The notes under the pieces are model-generated. The model did not search any database. It saw nothing but the letters and a program-made list of their open reading frames with translations, and was not told the DNA's origin. A stretch of 64,000 nt of DNA, from positions 9,972,213 through 10,036,212 of the forward strand of contig OZ234493.1 of assembly GCA_965153455.1 (NCBI GenBank), written 5' to 3'. Made by a program: the position numbers and the translations under genes. Source of the stretch: Sphagnum compactum (taxonomy: Eukaryota; Bryophyta; Sphagnopsida; Sphagnales). Of the stretch, positions 21,561 through 35,318 are shown in pieces; position 1 is the stretch's first letter; each line of letters opens with the position of its first letter.

Positions 21561-24139
21561 GACCTCCCCCCCTCCCCCTCCAAGGCCACTATAAGAACAT
21601 AAAAAGCTAAGTAATTTGTCCTTGAAACAAAATTCATGATTTTCAGAGGGTAACGGCCAGGTAAAAAATGATTCAAGGCATTTTGAAAAATGAAATGTGT
21701 GTAGGTGTGGGTGGGTGTTCCATGTTTTAAAATGTCCTACAAGATTTTTGGCTTTGTAAGAGTACCTCCAGATACACTAAGAAAAATTTCAGAGGTTTTT
21801 CCAAAAGGTGTAAAGACTTTTTTGGATATTTTCAGTGTTAAGGGAGAGTGATTTATTAAGCAAAATTACCACCCAAATCTATGAGAGTGAGATTATGTTG
21901 TAGGGGAGGTTCCCCTAGGAGTGGGTTCTCCTGAGGGAGGGTTGCATGAGGGCGGTAGCCCGAGGGTGTCCCAACTGATGGAGAACCCTATCGTATGGGA
22001 ACCTCCACATACATTAAAAAGAATTAAAAATCTCTTCTTTTTCTTTCCTCCATTCTTTGTTTTTTGTTCTTTTGAATTTTCCTGATCTGTCTGTTTCCTC
22101 CTTGTGTTTTGAATTTTTCTGTTCCATCCCATCAAAAACTCTTTCCATGGGAACATGGGCATGTAGAAATATAGCGGGGATCTCCCCCACCGCATAACTC
22201 CCTAGGGATCTTCTGCTGGGGGAGATACCTCAAAATACAAAGAAATAAAATGAGAGGTTTTTATGTCTTGGAAGAGGTTCTTGAACATTGATTCTGCATT
22301 TTCATTTTTCTTTTGTATTTTAAAGCACCTACATGTGTGTGGAAGATCATTCCTTCAAATGAAGGGACCTTTCACATATAGAAGGTGCTTCCACCTGTGG
22401 AACATACTTCTTAGTAACAAACCTTGATGTGCTTTATTTGGGGGAAGGCCTACTACTCCAGCGAGGCTTCTCGAAATTTTGGGCTTACTCCCTTGGGGGT
22501 ACTGCCCTTGAGCTATGACATGCTCAGCATGTGAATATGGAGCATTTTTCATTGATATACAAAATAGATATGAATCACTTTTTGTCGGCATGCAGAATGA
22601 GATACAATTAGCTTAATATGTGATATAATTGGGTCTTGGATATCCAATCAAGAAGAGACATGTCAACAAGAAATCCCCTAAAGCTGGTTATGGGAAACAA
22701 TTGATATGGTTAATGTCCGTAATGTTGGTAGTGATGAGTTTTGGTAAATGCATCTCTCCATTTAAACCACAACAAAGATTTACAAGCTGCCTTGTGGGGG
22801 AGATGGTATGACCCTCAAGTTTGAGAAGGTCATGGGGAGCAGGCCTTCTTCGCCTACACATCTAAAGAACCGGCAAAATTATGGAAAATGCCAGCATTGT
22901 TGACTGCTGCGTTAAATTCAGGAAGGCACTAAATGTAGACCATTCTCCTATACGTAAACGGCTGCTGTCATTTTCACAATGTACTCAGGGGGCACCTTAT
23001 AACCATGAATGCTCCTAGCAGAGAAACCTTACAGATTTAGAATGTTGAGTAGCTGTGTAGTAAACAGCCCTTGGCAGAAGGCATTCTCAGAATAAGGGGC
23101 TGCCTTGGCTCTGCCTCGCACATTGGAAAAAATAATATGAATCAGCAGCGCTTTACTTCTATAATGTGGCTGACAAGTGCTCAACTTAATATGTAGTAAA
23201 GATACACATGCCTAAAGGACACAATTCCTTACAAGGAACTGCATGCTTCGAAACTGTGTAAGAAGAAGATGAAGAAAAAAGAATCAAAAGATGCTCCCAT
23301 AACTGTACCTCCTCCCACACAAAATATTTTTCTATGTTGCAATAGTTACTATTGTGGGGTTCATAGCTGTAGAGCTTGCCCACAATTGGACTCTGCAAAC
23401 AAAAACTGCACTTGTTAACTCTAAGGCGGCAGACATGCGCACAAGTTAGCTGGGCCCAGCTGCAAAGCTCACCTGCCTGCCAGTGACTGATGTGGAGGTT
23501 GCCCTTGTTCCTTCACCAGTCAGCCAGCTATTTTCCTCCTGTAACGGCTTCTTTATTGTGCCACCAGCCAATACATTTGTTTGCTGGAGTGGAGTGGCTG
23601 TGGTGAGCTGAGCAGATATGCAAGTTGGCATGCAGTTCAACTTCTGAGTGGAGCAAGAACCCCATTGTCAGGAGGCCTTTTTGTGACTGAGCAGATTCTT
23701 TCCCTGTACATGATGTGCACAGGTCTCTGGGAGGGGTCATTTGGAGACTCGTAGCCCATCACTTTGGATGTCAATTTCGGCGGCAGATTATTTCGGATTT
23801 TCCAACATAGCTTGTCAATCAATGCATTGATCTGGGCTCCAACTTTTTCCAACACCAAGTTTCTTGGACAGCAACCCAATGGGGCCCTGAGCAAAGGAGC
23901 TCAAAGAAGAATGCAGCAATGTGGCCACAGCATTAGTAACAAACTTGTGGATGCTTGGGATCCTTGCAAAGAAACAACCAGTGTCGCGTGTTTCTTAGAA
24001 TGAGGGATAGATACTCGTCAATTATCAAACGGGATATATAAATATATATACCCATCGGCCCACCATTTCTCAAGTATTCAAAGAATTAGTTTTGATATAC
24101 AGCCATGGCTCTAAATTTAAAAAGTGAAGAAGTCAATGA
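21561..24139. other. Intergenic region with a G+C-richer patch
   Basis: No gene recognised. Between 23446 and 23894 two minus-strand ORFs overlap in different frames (LGCCPRNLVLEKVGAQINAL... and LTTATPLQQTNVLAGGTIKK...) in less A+T-rich DNA. They could be remnants of one frameshifted gene, but I recognise no family. Confidence 0.4.
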
Positions 24140-24690
24140 ACTGATCAGAGAACCATGGGTGGTTCTTTGCCGGTTCTTTCATGAGAATTGCTGGTTCTCT
24201 TCAAGGTTTTTGAAATAACCAGAATTAATGATTCTTTGATTCTGGTTTTTTGCACAGAACGGGAATAGACATTTCTTTAAATCATTCAAAGACATGCATA
24301 ACATTGAAAACAACAAGGGTTTGGGTGGTGGCTCTTTGCCTTCTATGAAGAACCTCCGATTCCAGTTCTTTAAAACGATTGAGAATGGATCCAGTTCCAG
24401 TTCCACCAAACAAAAAAAACCCTAGGTACAGTTTTGGTCCAGTTCTTGAAAAATATAATTCAGGTTTTCATTCCGATTCTGGAGATCTGACCTGGTTCCA
24501 GCTCCAGTTCTATGTAACCAAGTCTGAAGTTGGACCTCTAAACCTGAGAAACCACCTTTGGGTTTTTTTAATTACCCTGGGTGGTTTCCATATTTTATTC
24601 ATAAGACGGTTCTCAAGTGAAATGGTTCTCACTCAAGTGCAAATTGAAAGGGCAGGTTTCAATAGGTTGCATTTCAGTGCTAGAGCATTA
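24140..24690 (+). repeat. Degenerate GGTTC-rich repeat, locus 2
   Basis: Dense in GGTTCTTTGCC, GGTTCTTTCATGAG, TTGATTCTGGTTTTTT, GATCCAGTTCCAGTTCC and CTGGTTCCAGCTCCAGTTC. The ORF of 104 codons at 24379-24693 is a consequence of this low-complexity sequence. It resembles the loci at 49.5 and 58.8 kb. Confidence 0.5.
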
Positions 24691-25689
24691 TAGGAATATG
24701 GAAAGCACAATGCTAATTTCCAAAGTGTGTAATGCACTCTTGTGAAATAGGAAAACACATAAACTGTATTGAAAATGAAGTTGACACACATACAAGACAA
24801 AAACAAAAGAAAAACCCCACTTTCCAACTTGCAAGCAGGTTACTAGACTTGCATGAAAAGAAATGCTGGAAAGATTTTAAAAACCTAGTCTCTTTATGGA
24901 GAGGAAGCCTTTGTGTGTTAGACGCGCTTTAATCCCTAGGCATTAGGGTACCACCCTAGGCAAATATGTACCAAGGCAAATACGAGGGTATGTAAGGCCC
25001 TTGACCAGTAGGTAGTCATTGAAAATAAAACCTAAAATGACCTGCCTAGGTGGCATGTCCTCATTCATACACAAGTGAGGCCCTTGCAAAGCTAGGCCTT
25101 TGTTATATGAAGCATGGTGAATGCACATGCCTTGGGGCATTCTTGTTTTTTTTACATGGACAAGGCATAGATTAAGGTGCATAGAATTTTAAGGGTTTTA
25201 GGTTTTAGAGGATGGAGGAGTTGTGAAAGAGTTTGGAGAAATCATGAAAAGTGTAGAGGAGTTGATGATGCAACGGCAAAAGCTTGAAGCATTGATGTTG
25301 TGCAATTTGATTATTGAACATAGTTCCTTCTCCTTGCTTTACATGATGTTGTGTAGAATTTGTGTGAAGTGGAGATGAACATCACAAGTTCATGTAAGAA
25401 TCATCAAGTTTTGTGTTTTTTTTTATCAATTTTTTCTTTGTTATGTTATGTCTTTACTTTGTCGATGTTAAGGTCGTTTAGTTTTTTATTACACTATTTT
25501 ATTGTTTGAAGGTCTTAAGATTCTTTTTTTTTGTGTGATGGTGGATGATTGGGTTGGTGATTTGAAAGGAATAAAGTTGTAAGGCTCACTTCTATTAATT
25601 GTTCAATGCTCAAATTTAGCAACTAATTTTCATGTTGGAGAAGTTGAAGTCTACATGGTGATAGCACAACGTTGAACAATCTAAGTCTT
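24691..25689. other. A+T-rich intergenic region
   Basis: No gene recognised. Around 24935-24965 the sequence CCCTAGGCATTAGGGTACCA has a partly palindromic CCTAGG/AGGG pattern. It precedes a decayed hAT copy whose left end I cannot define. Confidence 0.45.
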
Positions 25690-27060
25690 TAGTGAATAAG
25701 ATGTTGTTGAAAGAGAGGTTGGCAAGGAGGAGATTTTGCAAGTTGAAATAAAGGCACAACAATGATAGCTCCTCCTCCAACTATTGATGAATAAAAAGTT
25801 TCAACCTTTTTGGAAGAGAACAAGTACTTGGGCCTTTTTTGTAACTCAATGTTTTTTTTGCTTTTATGGATTTTCGAAGTCTCAATGGATATGATGTGGT
25901 GTTTCATAGTGTCTAGCAAGAAGAGGTTGGACAAAATAATACCTTCCATCCCAAAGGGCCTTGTCATGTATAACAAAAAAACATGGAACAACCACTATGA
26001 GTGGGCATGTCTATAGAACACTTTGTCATGTTGAACTTGTGCAAAGACTCAAAAACTTATTATTGAAATTTTTTCACCTAATGCACAATAGTTTTCCGAG
26101 AAGTGGAAAATCCAACAACCCATTCCACTGTTGACTTTTTAATGCCTAAAATCTCTTATGATAAATTTCTCCATGCTCAAGAACAATTCTTGGAGGATTT
26201 ATGTTTGTATATTATTAAACGATGCAACCCATTGAGCTCCATTGAAAACATTTAGCTTAGGACGTTAGTCCTTTGACAATGTGGGAAGGTTATGTTTCCA
26301 AACATGTGGTAGTTTTACAATGAAGTAATACTTAACATGGTCAATAAGACCATCATGGAACACCATTTTTTCTTGCCCTTGTTGAAGCCACCACAATTAT
26401 TGCCACATTCATTTTTTGGATATCACAAAAAGGATTTCACATGTTTGTTTTGATGGTCAATTACATAACAAAAAATGGGTTTCTTATCACATTGATATAG
26501 TGATCTTGGAGTTTCATGAGACATCAAAAGTTGCCATGATTGTGCAACCAAAGACTTTGTTTGTTCGCTTTGGCTTATGTCACAAAGTCATAGTTTACCT
26601 GAAAGATGAATGCACCAACTTAACACTCTCACAAATGCCTTAACAAACATTGTGTCATGTATTTCATTGATGTTCTCACACTACATGTTGGTAATTATTA
26701 TGAGCATATTATGTTTAAATGTTGTCAATATCCTATTAGTTAACAATCTAGAAGTTTGTGATTCTATGATGGAGGTGTCAATCAAGGATGCACACATGGG
26801 TTTTTGCTGAAAATTGCTACATGCAAAAAACTATTTCATGCAAAAAAATTGGTTAGATGATCCTAGATTAGGGTGCTAATTGGTTTAGGGATGAAGTTGA
26901 TGGAAGAATACTTAGATGTTAAAGGCACTTTGCTTGAAGAAAAAGGAATTGATTGTAAACTTTGGTTTGTTTGAAAATGATTAACTAATATGCTATTGAA
27001 GGTTACAAAATGCAAAACAACTATGATGGAAATAGTTTTAAAGGTCAAAAATGGATATAA
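25690..27060 (+). pseudogene. Decayed hAT transposase, copy C
   Basis: Fragments in shifting frames match the central part of a plant hAT transposase. At 26416-26643: HIDIVILEFHETSKVAMIV, then LFVRFGLCHKVIVYLKDECT, the usual 'FEVHETS...KDE' region. At 26610-26810: LNTLTNALTNIVSC, and later MMEVSIKDAH. The same order of motifs occurs in copy D near 60.5-60.9 kb, so both belong to one family. The part before 26340 is less certain. At least four frameshifts or stops interrupt it; the ends are undefined. Confidence 0.6.
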
Positions 27061-30000
27061 ACTAATATCTATTCTAATTGTTTGTTGAATTGATTGGTTG
27101 TTTGATGTCCTTCATGCATTTGCCTTGTTTTAAATTTGTTAACCATTAACCATTTGTGATATGTAGAAACATGTTTTGTGTACTTGGGGTTGTTGAAACC
27201 CACAACAAGGGGCAAAGTGCTTCCATAATGAAATGGGAGAAAATATAAAATGAAAAATTTCTAGATTTCTAGAGTTTCACAAGAATAATTGATTTGTTCC
27301 TTTTTTTCCATTCATATGTTATAACTTCATCATCAAGGTGTGACTATGCTACCAATATTAGAACAATTATTTTTTGTGTTTTAGATGTTTGTATTGGTGT
27401 TTCCATGGTGTCTTGGTTTGATCAATGTGACTTTTTTCTTTTCTAGTCTTGAAGCTTGAAAGCTTTAAACAACATAGTCATGGGGTGGTTTGAAAGTGGT
27501 GTGAATTGATGTGCTTGTGCTAGCATTTCAACTTGAACGTTTAAAAAATTGTAGATCTAAGTGTGAATTGGTGTGTTTTTTATTGGTGTTTATTAATCTT
27601 GAGTGTTTGTAAAACTACAAAATCAAGGGGTTGAAATTTGCATGATTGTGTATGTCTATTTTGATGTTTAAGCTTAAAAGTTTTAAAAATTACAAAGCTA
27701 GAGGGATTGAAAGTTGAAAATAATTATAGAGTTGGAGGTCACAATTGGTGTGATTTTTTGTTGTTTAAGCCTAAATGTTGAAAAAACTACAAATGTTCAT
27801 GTAAGTAAAATTGCAAAGTAATAATGTGGGTTCTTTTTTGTACTTGTCAATGTTGTTTTTCTATGTTAGTTGAACATCATATGTGTCAATGTCGTTTTTT
27901 GTGCATTGTCTTTATGTTGCAAAACTTATGTGTCAAGTGTTAATGTTTTTGGTGTCATATAATTTTGTTGTTTGTCAAGTGTGTTATATAGTTGCATGTA
28001 ATTAAATGTTTGTTTATGTTTGGGAGGCCAAAGACAAGACAAAGGTAGTCCCAATTTAAGAATGCACCCTATATCCATCCTTAAATTGAATTTCCTAACA
28101 TTTTACTTCCAAAAGGTGATAATGGCTACATGTAATTTTAGTAGCTTCAATTCTTGATTTTGATGCATCTTCATCATCCAATGGCAAGTTGCATCAATTG
28201 TGATTAGTTAGTCATTATGCATTATAGCCATTTTGCAATAACTCATGTGATTACAATTTAGAACATTTAAAAATGTTTGGTGAAACAATTATACACCTTT
28301 TTTTTCCCTTCAACTTTGGCACAATTTGTTTGTAATGACAATTTCACACACTCTTTTTCTTTGAATGTGTTCTTGAATGGAAAATGATGTCAATTTTAAT
28401 TTTATTCATCATATTTCCTTTAAGTCCTTATTTGTTGGGCATCAAATTTTCATAGCAATGAAGTTATACATGCTGAGGAGGTCATTCTTTTTGTATTAAA
28501 AAATTATATGAGTAAAAAATAGCACTACTACAAATCATGGGTCTAGTTCATTAATTAAGGCACATATAAAGTGGTGATTGACTCCATAATAAATTGCATT
28601 TCACCATTCCTATTTTCTAGTCATTATGTAATGATCCTAATTGGTATTATACACACACATGCACACACACATGTATATATTAGGACATATTAAATGGTTG
28701 AAATGTGAAAAATTCAGTTTTTTCCATTTTATGTATGTTAACCATAAATTATTTGCATAAAAAAATGAAGGATTTCAAAGTCATTAAAATAAAATAAAAT
28801 CAAATCATGCCATCAAATGATTGAATTTGCATGAATAAATGTATTTGGAATTGTTATTAAACAATGACATTCAAATGTTTTTTTCTTCAAACGATTCACA
28901 ATTTGGTATGTTTATTTATTATACATGTGTAAACTTTTGAAAAAAATTCAAAAATGAGTTTTCATTTATTTCATTTGAACAAAATATGAGAAAGAATTTT
29001 ACATTTTAAAGTTTGACATTTAATAGAATTTGGTGTGATTCTTGTACAATCAATCTTCAATTATTTATATTTCAAAGTTAAATGGTGGTTGGTTTGGTAA
29101 AATAATGGAGTGTTTATTTGGAAACCAAGGTTCATGCCTAGATCCCAACAACCATATGTTAATTGTATTCATGTGTATTTTATATACATATAAAAATAAA
29201 AATATGACAATAAAAATATTTAAAATTATAATTCTAAATATAAATATAACAAAAAATAAAAATAATTATAAATATAACCTAAAATTATATTTGCAAGTCC
29301 AAAAAACATGACAAAACATTGATGAATTGAATATGTCTGTAACAACCCGTCACCAATCATTGAGCAAAAGGGTTCTTTGAAAGTGTGAATAACATTCCTA
29401 ATAATTAAAAACAATGGTGAGTTATTTGATGAATCAATACTCTATTTGTAATAGTGTAAGGTCCTATTGATTGTTGGGTAAGTGTTTTTATTAAATTAGT
29501 TTGATAATAGGATTATGTTTATTCTTAAAATCAAAATAAACTAGTATAGGGTATACATTAATAGTAGGTATTAAAAAATTAGAAAAACTATATGTACAAG
29601 AGACTTATAATATGTATTAGTTGTTAATAGGTTCAATTAGTAGGATGGAAAGGGTGTAATTTATATTGTGGATTCAAAACAAAGGAGATAACATTTAGAA
29701 TGGGTGATATTTATATGGTTAGGACAAGGAGTTGATGAAGGTTTGAATGTAACAACTTGGTGGTCCACTAATTAGGTTACAATGCATAGTGCATAGTTTA
29801 GTTTAATTTAAAAACTTATTTAAAAATCATTTTTTTGGGTATTTTTTTGCCCTTGAAAACAAAATTATTTTTTGTTGTTTGTAATGACTTTGTGAATGTT
29901 CGGCAATGTTTCATCATTTAGAATGTGATCTATTTGAAATGTTTGTCGATTGTTTTTTAAAATGAGGTTTAATCATTTCATGCATAATGTTTTCTTAATG

Positions 30001-31859
30001 ATGCACAATCAGTTTCCTTTTTTCATCAATATTTTTCACATCGTCAAATAAATTCAAAATTCAAACAAACATATGACATTAAAATTCAATGCAAACATAA
30101 AATTTAAGATGGTTTGAATATGTGAATATTAATTTTTTTGGATAATAATAAGGTGTGAAAAATTAACACGTAGTGACCCTTGGTATACATGTCCTTATGT
30201 ATAGAAAATAAGTCTATGTCTATGTCCACACGAACTAGGTTTAGTAAGTAAATAAATAAATAAATGTAAGCCTGGGCTTTACATATGACTATTTTTAATG
30301 CTCTATCCATAGGGTATCTCTGAAAGTACATGACCACCTAACATTGATTCTTACACTTTGTAGAGTTCTTGTCATTTACACTCTCCAAAATTCAATAAAA
30401 GATTGATGGCTGGAACCATCACTGGGGAGACAAAAAGGGAAGGCCAAAGAAAGGCCAAAAGACGAACAGCCCGCAGGAACCAAAAAAAATAAAATGGAGG
30501 GAGCTAGTTCTCCCTCTAGCTCTCTCCTACCATTTACAAGGTAGGTTCATAAAGTCACACATTTTTATGTCAACATTAGTTCTATCTTATTTGATCTCTG
30601 CCATTAGCCTTTTTCTTTATGTTGGGCAAAGGCCTTACACAAGGGCATTACCCTACATGTTAAACACTCCAAGATTTTTTTCTTTGTATTTGAAAACACT
30701 TCACTGCATGGAATATTTGTTCCTTTGTTAAAGGACCTTTCCATTGATCAAATGTAGACCTCCCATCATTTGAATAAAAATTGTGCTTTAAATTGGGGAA
30801 GGCTTGTTCCCATAGGCCTCCCTTACTTTTTGATTTATACATTTGGGCTACCACGTTTGATGCTACCACATTTGAAGTAGGGGAAGCCTTGGGGAATAAT
30901 CCCTCCCCTATCCTTATTAATTATGGAAAGAGGTAGCTAAATCATGTCAGCATTAGAATTGCTTTCACTATCAATTTTGATGTTATTCATATTAGAGCAT
31001 GCCTAGTGCTAGTAGTAGAACGACCCATGTTTTGGATGAAGTATTACACGTCTCAGGTAGTGTAATTCTTTTTGGGGCTAGTACATATGCTCATGTTAGC
31101 AGTGCCCTGGAATTAGGGTAAACCAGCTGGTGACTGAACGTTTAAGCACTCAGGGCAGGCCGGATCCAAGGGGACGGCTCTGTTATTTCTGGTCTCCAAA
31201 CAAAATTTGAACCCCTCCTTTTGACACATCTGAAACAATAACAATCATCAAAAACAGATTAGAAATGAGAAAATTACAACCCTCAAAGTACAAGGGGTCA
31301 AGAATTCACCAAAAGGAAACCACCAAACATTACAAAGGCTGGTTCTCAAACATCCAAAAAGTTCCTTTTATGTTGCTATTAGAGTTTAATGATGATTTGT
31401 AGAACTTCAGGTGGTGCTCCTATAGCACTTTAAATCGTTTAAAATAATAAGAAATAAGAAAGTTATGAGGTTTGAAAGTAGGAGGGGTCAAAATGAAAAA
31501 AAATGAAAAAGAATGAGTTTAACAATTTGAAAAAACGTATTTTCTTTACTGCTCTTATTTGGCTGGTCCATTGGCTTTGTATTTCAAAGATGATTTGTAG
31601 AGCTTGAGAAGGCGCTCTTATAACATTTTAAATTGCTCAAAATGGAGAAGAATCAAGAAAGATCTGGCAAAGTGTTCGATCATAAGCAGGTGATCGGTGA
31701 TGGGCCGATCTACCTTACATCACTAAAAGAAATGATTATTCTTGATTGACCAATCATAATGATTAGCTTAGGTGGTAAGATTTTAAATGGTCTATTGCTT
31801 TATTCAATCCATTTTTCATGTTTAAGGGTGAGGATGTGGGAGTATTAACATTGCACCTT
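27061..31859. other. Long A+T-rich region, no gene recognised
   Basis: Dominated by TTG/TTT-rich sequence, a (CA)n/(TA)n microsatellite near 28650-28680, an AT-rich AAATAT/ATAAAT block (29175-29290) and AATA repeats near 30248-30263. A 69-codon minus-strand ORF at 30660-30869 has no recognisable domain. Parts may be degraded transposon sequence beyond recognition. Confidence 0.5.
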
Positions 31860-31882
31860 GGATGTGCTAAATACTAATAGAG
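31860..31882 (-). repeat. 23-bp dispersed repeat, copy 2
   Basis: Exact reverse complement of 18010-18032. Confidence 0.6.
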
Positions 31883-33532
31883 GCTGAAATGGGGGCTGTG
31901 CTTAGGCATGCACTTAGGCCTAGCCATATTGGACAAGAGGTTCCATACTAGTTAGATGCGGGGTGCCTTTGAAATTCCATTGTTTTGTTACAATGAACCT
32001 ATTTGATTGACCCATCACAACCAGGTTTTGAAACTTTGGAGACTGCCCAATATAGCCAAAGTATTCTCTCCAAACTTAGGAACGTATAGGTTGCCAATAT
32101 TTGCCTAACTATAAAGGTTCCAAGAGGACAATGTTGGGCAAAGCATATGGGACAAAGTCAGATGCAATTGGGAAGACACTGAGGAACTGAGAACTTCGGA
32201 GTACATTGAGAACCCATTGGGAACTTAATGGGAAAACAGTGAGAACTTGGTGAAAACAACAAAAATCCAAAAAATCCAACACCATAGTTGCAATTCCTCA
32301 TTGCCTGACCAAAATTTATATTTCCACCTGACTTCATCACCTATTTTGGCCTATGCTAATGACAGGGGCATGAATAGAGACATGGGTAAGGTTTGATAAA
32401 TTGAAAGTCTTTCATTCTCCCAGCAAGAATAGTTGGATGTCAACTCAAGCCTGACGTAGATACCATTATGACTGGCCCAAGTGCATGACATGCGACTTCA
32501 GTGTCCTTAGGTTAACATACAGTTGTGGTGATGAGTATTTATTTTACTTGGTGAATTAAAAAAATAATTGGGTGGATTGTGGGTAACATCTTTGCATGTG
32601 CTGCCAATGAATTTGTAATGAATTCAAGCAACAACATGCGAGGTGATCCATAACTTCTATTCACTTAGTTGATCCACTTGATGATGCTCCACCGTACATA
32701 GGAAATAAATTGCACAAACATGCACTTGCTTAGAACACACATTTGTACTGAATAAATATCATACAAGAATGGGACAAAGTTTGCCAACTAAGCTGTGTGA
32801 ATGAGAGTCTCATCAGCCTTAGGGCTTAACTGGTTGAAAGACATTTGAATCTGGAAGCCCAACCTACCAATCAGGCTTTGCAGCTTTTGGGCTCCATTAT
32901 TTAGCAAATATGGATGTTTAAAAAAAAAAAATATATATATATATATATGCTTGCATACATCTTGCATTAGTATTTGTAGCTGATTGCTTTCAAAGGGCTT
33001 TTCCCCCTCTCTTTCAGATCCCTACCATGAATGAAACTAATGCACTTCATTTGCAAATAATTTGGTTACAAATCCAATTTTATCTCAGAGTGTTCCTATG
33101 AAGAACCATTTGGACTGCTGCGATTCTTTCTAGGGCTTTCCTAGTAGCCAGTGGCCTCTCATCAGGTACCTAGTCCATATCTTCTGCTGTGTTTGATCCC
33201 AATGTAATAGAGACTCCTGGAGCACCCAAAAACTGGAACAGATAACCACAAAATTTTGACTCCACACGGTGTGCATGCATCCAGAAATCTTATGTTACAA
33301 AGAATGCATAAAGCAAGCAGATTGTGAATGAACTCAGACAGGAACAATCCATTATTCTGTGTGATGTTCATCATACCATGCACCCAAACATGAAATCTAA
33401 ACAGTATATGTACAAAACACACAAGTGACAAGCACCAAGCTTGAGTATAATAATTGGGAATCATATTTTACATAATGGCTCCAAAATTGATGAATTGGTA
33501 ACCCAGCTAATATATGTACACACACACATATA
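31883..33532. other. A+T-rich region, no gene recognised
   Basis: Contains an A-run followed by a (TA)n microsatellite at about 32920-32948. Nothing else supportable. Confidence 0.5.
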
Positions 33533-33812
33533 TACATCTTTTACCCTAGGGCAAGTTTTGTCATTAAATAATCCTTAAAATAGTGAAATGAATTTTCTTG
33601 AAAGTATGAAGCTGAGCTGGGAAAACCATCACAATTATGGCAGGCTACAATCTGAATAATTTCACTCCTCATGTAACAATATCATAGTAAGGCATGGGTT
33701 TTTTTTTTCAAATTAAAAAAATGAATGAATGAATGAATTTTTAATTATTCATCTTGTCAATGTGGAAGCTGACCCTAGGCTATCGTATATGCTTTATAAT
33801 TTCATATCATCG
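33533..33812 (+). repeat. ~270-bp dispersed repeat, copy 2
   Basis: Same orientation and landmarks as 19729-20003 (GTCATTAAATAATCCT ... CTGACCCTAGGCTA). This copy carries an extra poly-T/GAATGAATGAAT insertion near 33696-33740. Confidence 0.75.
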
Positions 33813-33994
33813 TTAGACCCCTTAGCTTGCATAGATGCAACAACAACAATTCTCTGGAATAATTTTATCTGCAATCTTTTTTGATCATTACAGAGATCCA
33901 GTGATGATAGGTAAGGATGTCAGGATTTCAACATGCTACATTGTGATTTCACACTAGAAAATTACAACTGTGCATTTATGCAGTGAGAACAGTG

Positions 33995-34219
33995 ATGCGC
34001 AAACATGCACATATTACATTCCGAATGTCATCTGCTTTTATTTGTATTGTATATCTCACTCTAGTTGGGTTTGTTTCACTGGCACAGGCAGAGAAAGCTA
34101 AATTCACAGCAGTACAACCATTGGGATGGAAACAGGGTTTTGTTTTTCAATTTAGTGACATAAAAAAATTTGGCGATTTTTTCCAAAACGATAGCAAAAT
34201 TAGTCAAATTTTGAATTAG
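33995..34219 (+). CDS. Possible small secreted-protein frame, 74 aa
   Basis: From ATG at 33995 the frame begins MRKHAHITFRMSSAFICIVY and continues LTLVGFVSLAQAEKAKF, then a polar remainder to TAA. A basic N-terminus, a hydrophobic core of about 15 residues and an AQA cleavage-like site resemble a signal peptide. No family is recognised and the C-terminal half is Lys/Phe/Asn-rich like translated intergenic DNA, so it may be chance or a first exon. No promoter or splice evidence was found. Confidence 0.2.
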   Translation: MRKHAHITFRMSSAFICIVYLTLVGFVSLAQAEKAKFTAVQPLGWKQGFVFQFSDIKKFGDFFQNDSKISQILN

Positions 34220-35318
34220 AAAGAAAAATGATTTCCCAAAATTTCCCATTTTTTTTGGTTTAAAAAAAACAAAATGTGCTGAAAAATAATCACTGATTGG
34301 TTTGGAACATTGTTAACGTGAATGTCAACAAATCCATCAAATCTAGAGTCATCGAATAATACGCAGCATTTGTCAGGACACAAATTTTTTTGTTGCCTCA
34401 CTCATGTGTGTGGATAGATACTAGATACAGTTTGCAATCCAATTGTGAAGAGTCTCTTTGCACTTCCTTCATGAACAAGGGATAGACTTGTATGTACCAG
34501 TTTTGGCCAGTTATTGTGTTTTGACCCAGTTATCAAGCTGGTTACTACTTGAAACAACTTGCAAACAGCAGATGAAATTTTTTGCTAGCTAAGATGCCCT
34601 CTGATTACGCTGAGAAAATCAGCACTAATCTGTACTGTGGCTTAACATACTTTGAGCATCTAATCTGATTCTTACAGTTCTCTACATTACAGGGACGCAA
34701 TTTCACAGCATAATCTTCAATAGCAGTAGATGGGTAGTTGTCTTGACCCTTGATGTTTGATATAAATAGATACATAACAGTGACAGGATTTTTTAATACA
34801 TAACTCTTAAGAAGGAATGTGCCTAAGAGGTGACAAGTTTCAGATTTTTAAGTTGCAGTTGATTCAGGCCAAAACCCAAACACCAAAATTGAGCTCAAAG
34901 ATTATGTCATAACCCCCCTGAGTGACATGACCATGATTTCAACTCTAAAAGCAGCAGTAGCCACTACAGTTGCACAAAACTTTCAAGTTTTGCAGGGATT
35001 TTGAACTTGCAATTTACAAGGGATGAGAATTCAGATCCAGAATTTGTACAAAGAACTCATTTTTCCATTCCAATAAAGATGACAAAGACACCACCACCAC
35101 TTTGCCAAACTCTTATGGATTGTGGATCTGCTGCACTTGGAGCACTTTCTGAAGAAATGGCAGTAGAAGTGGATTGTTCATCAGGTTGGTTGGATTCTTG
35201 TGCACTAAACTTGTGTGTTGCCCAAGCCAAGGTTATATGCTAAGCCAGCTGATGGCATGCCAGATTCCACAACATGATTTGAAATACTCTGTGGTCGACA
35301 TTGGACCTTGCTTGCAGC
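34220..35318. other. Intergenic, includes the likely 3' UTR of the PHD gene
   Basis: The PHD gene ends at 35319 on the minus strand, so its 3' UTR should extend leftwards into about 34900-35318. The plus-strand ORFs there are shadows. Nothing else recognised. Confidence 0.5.
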
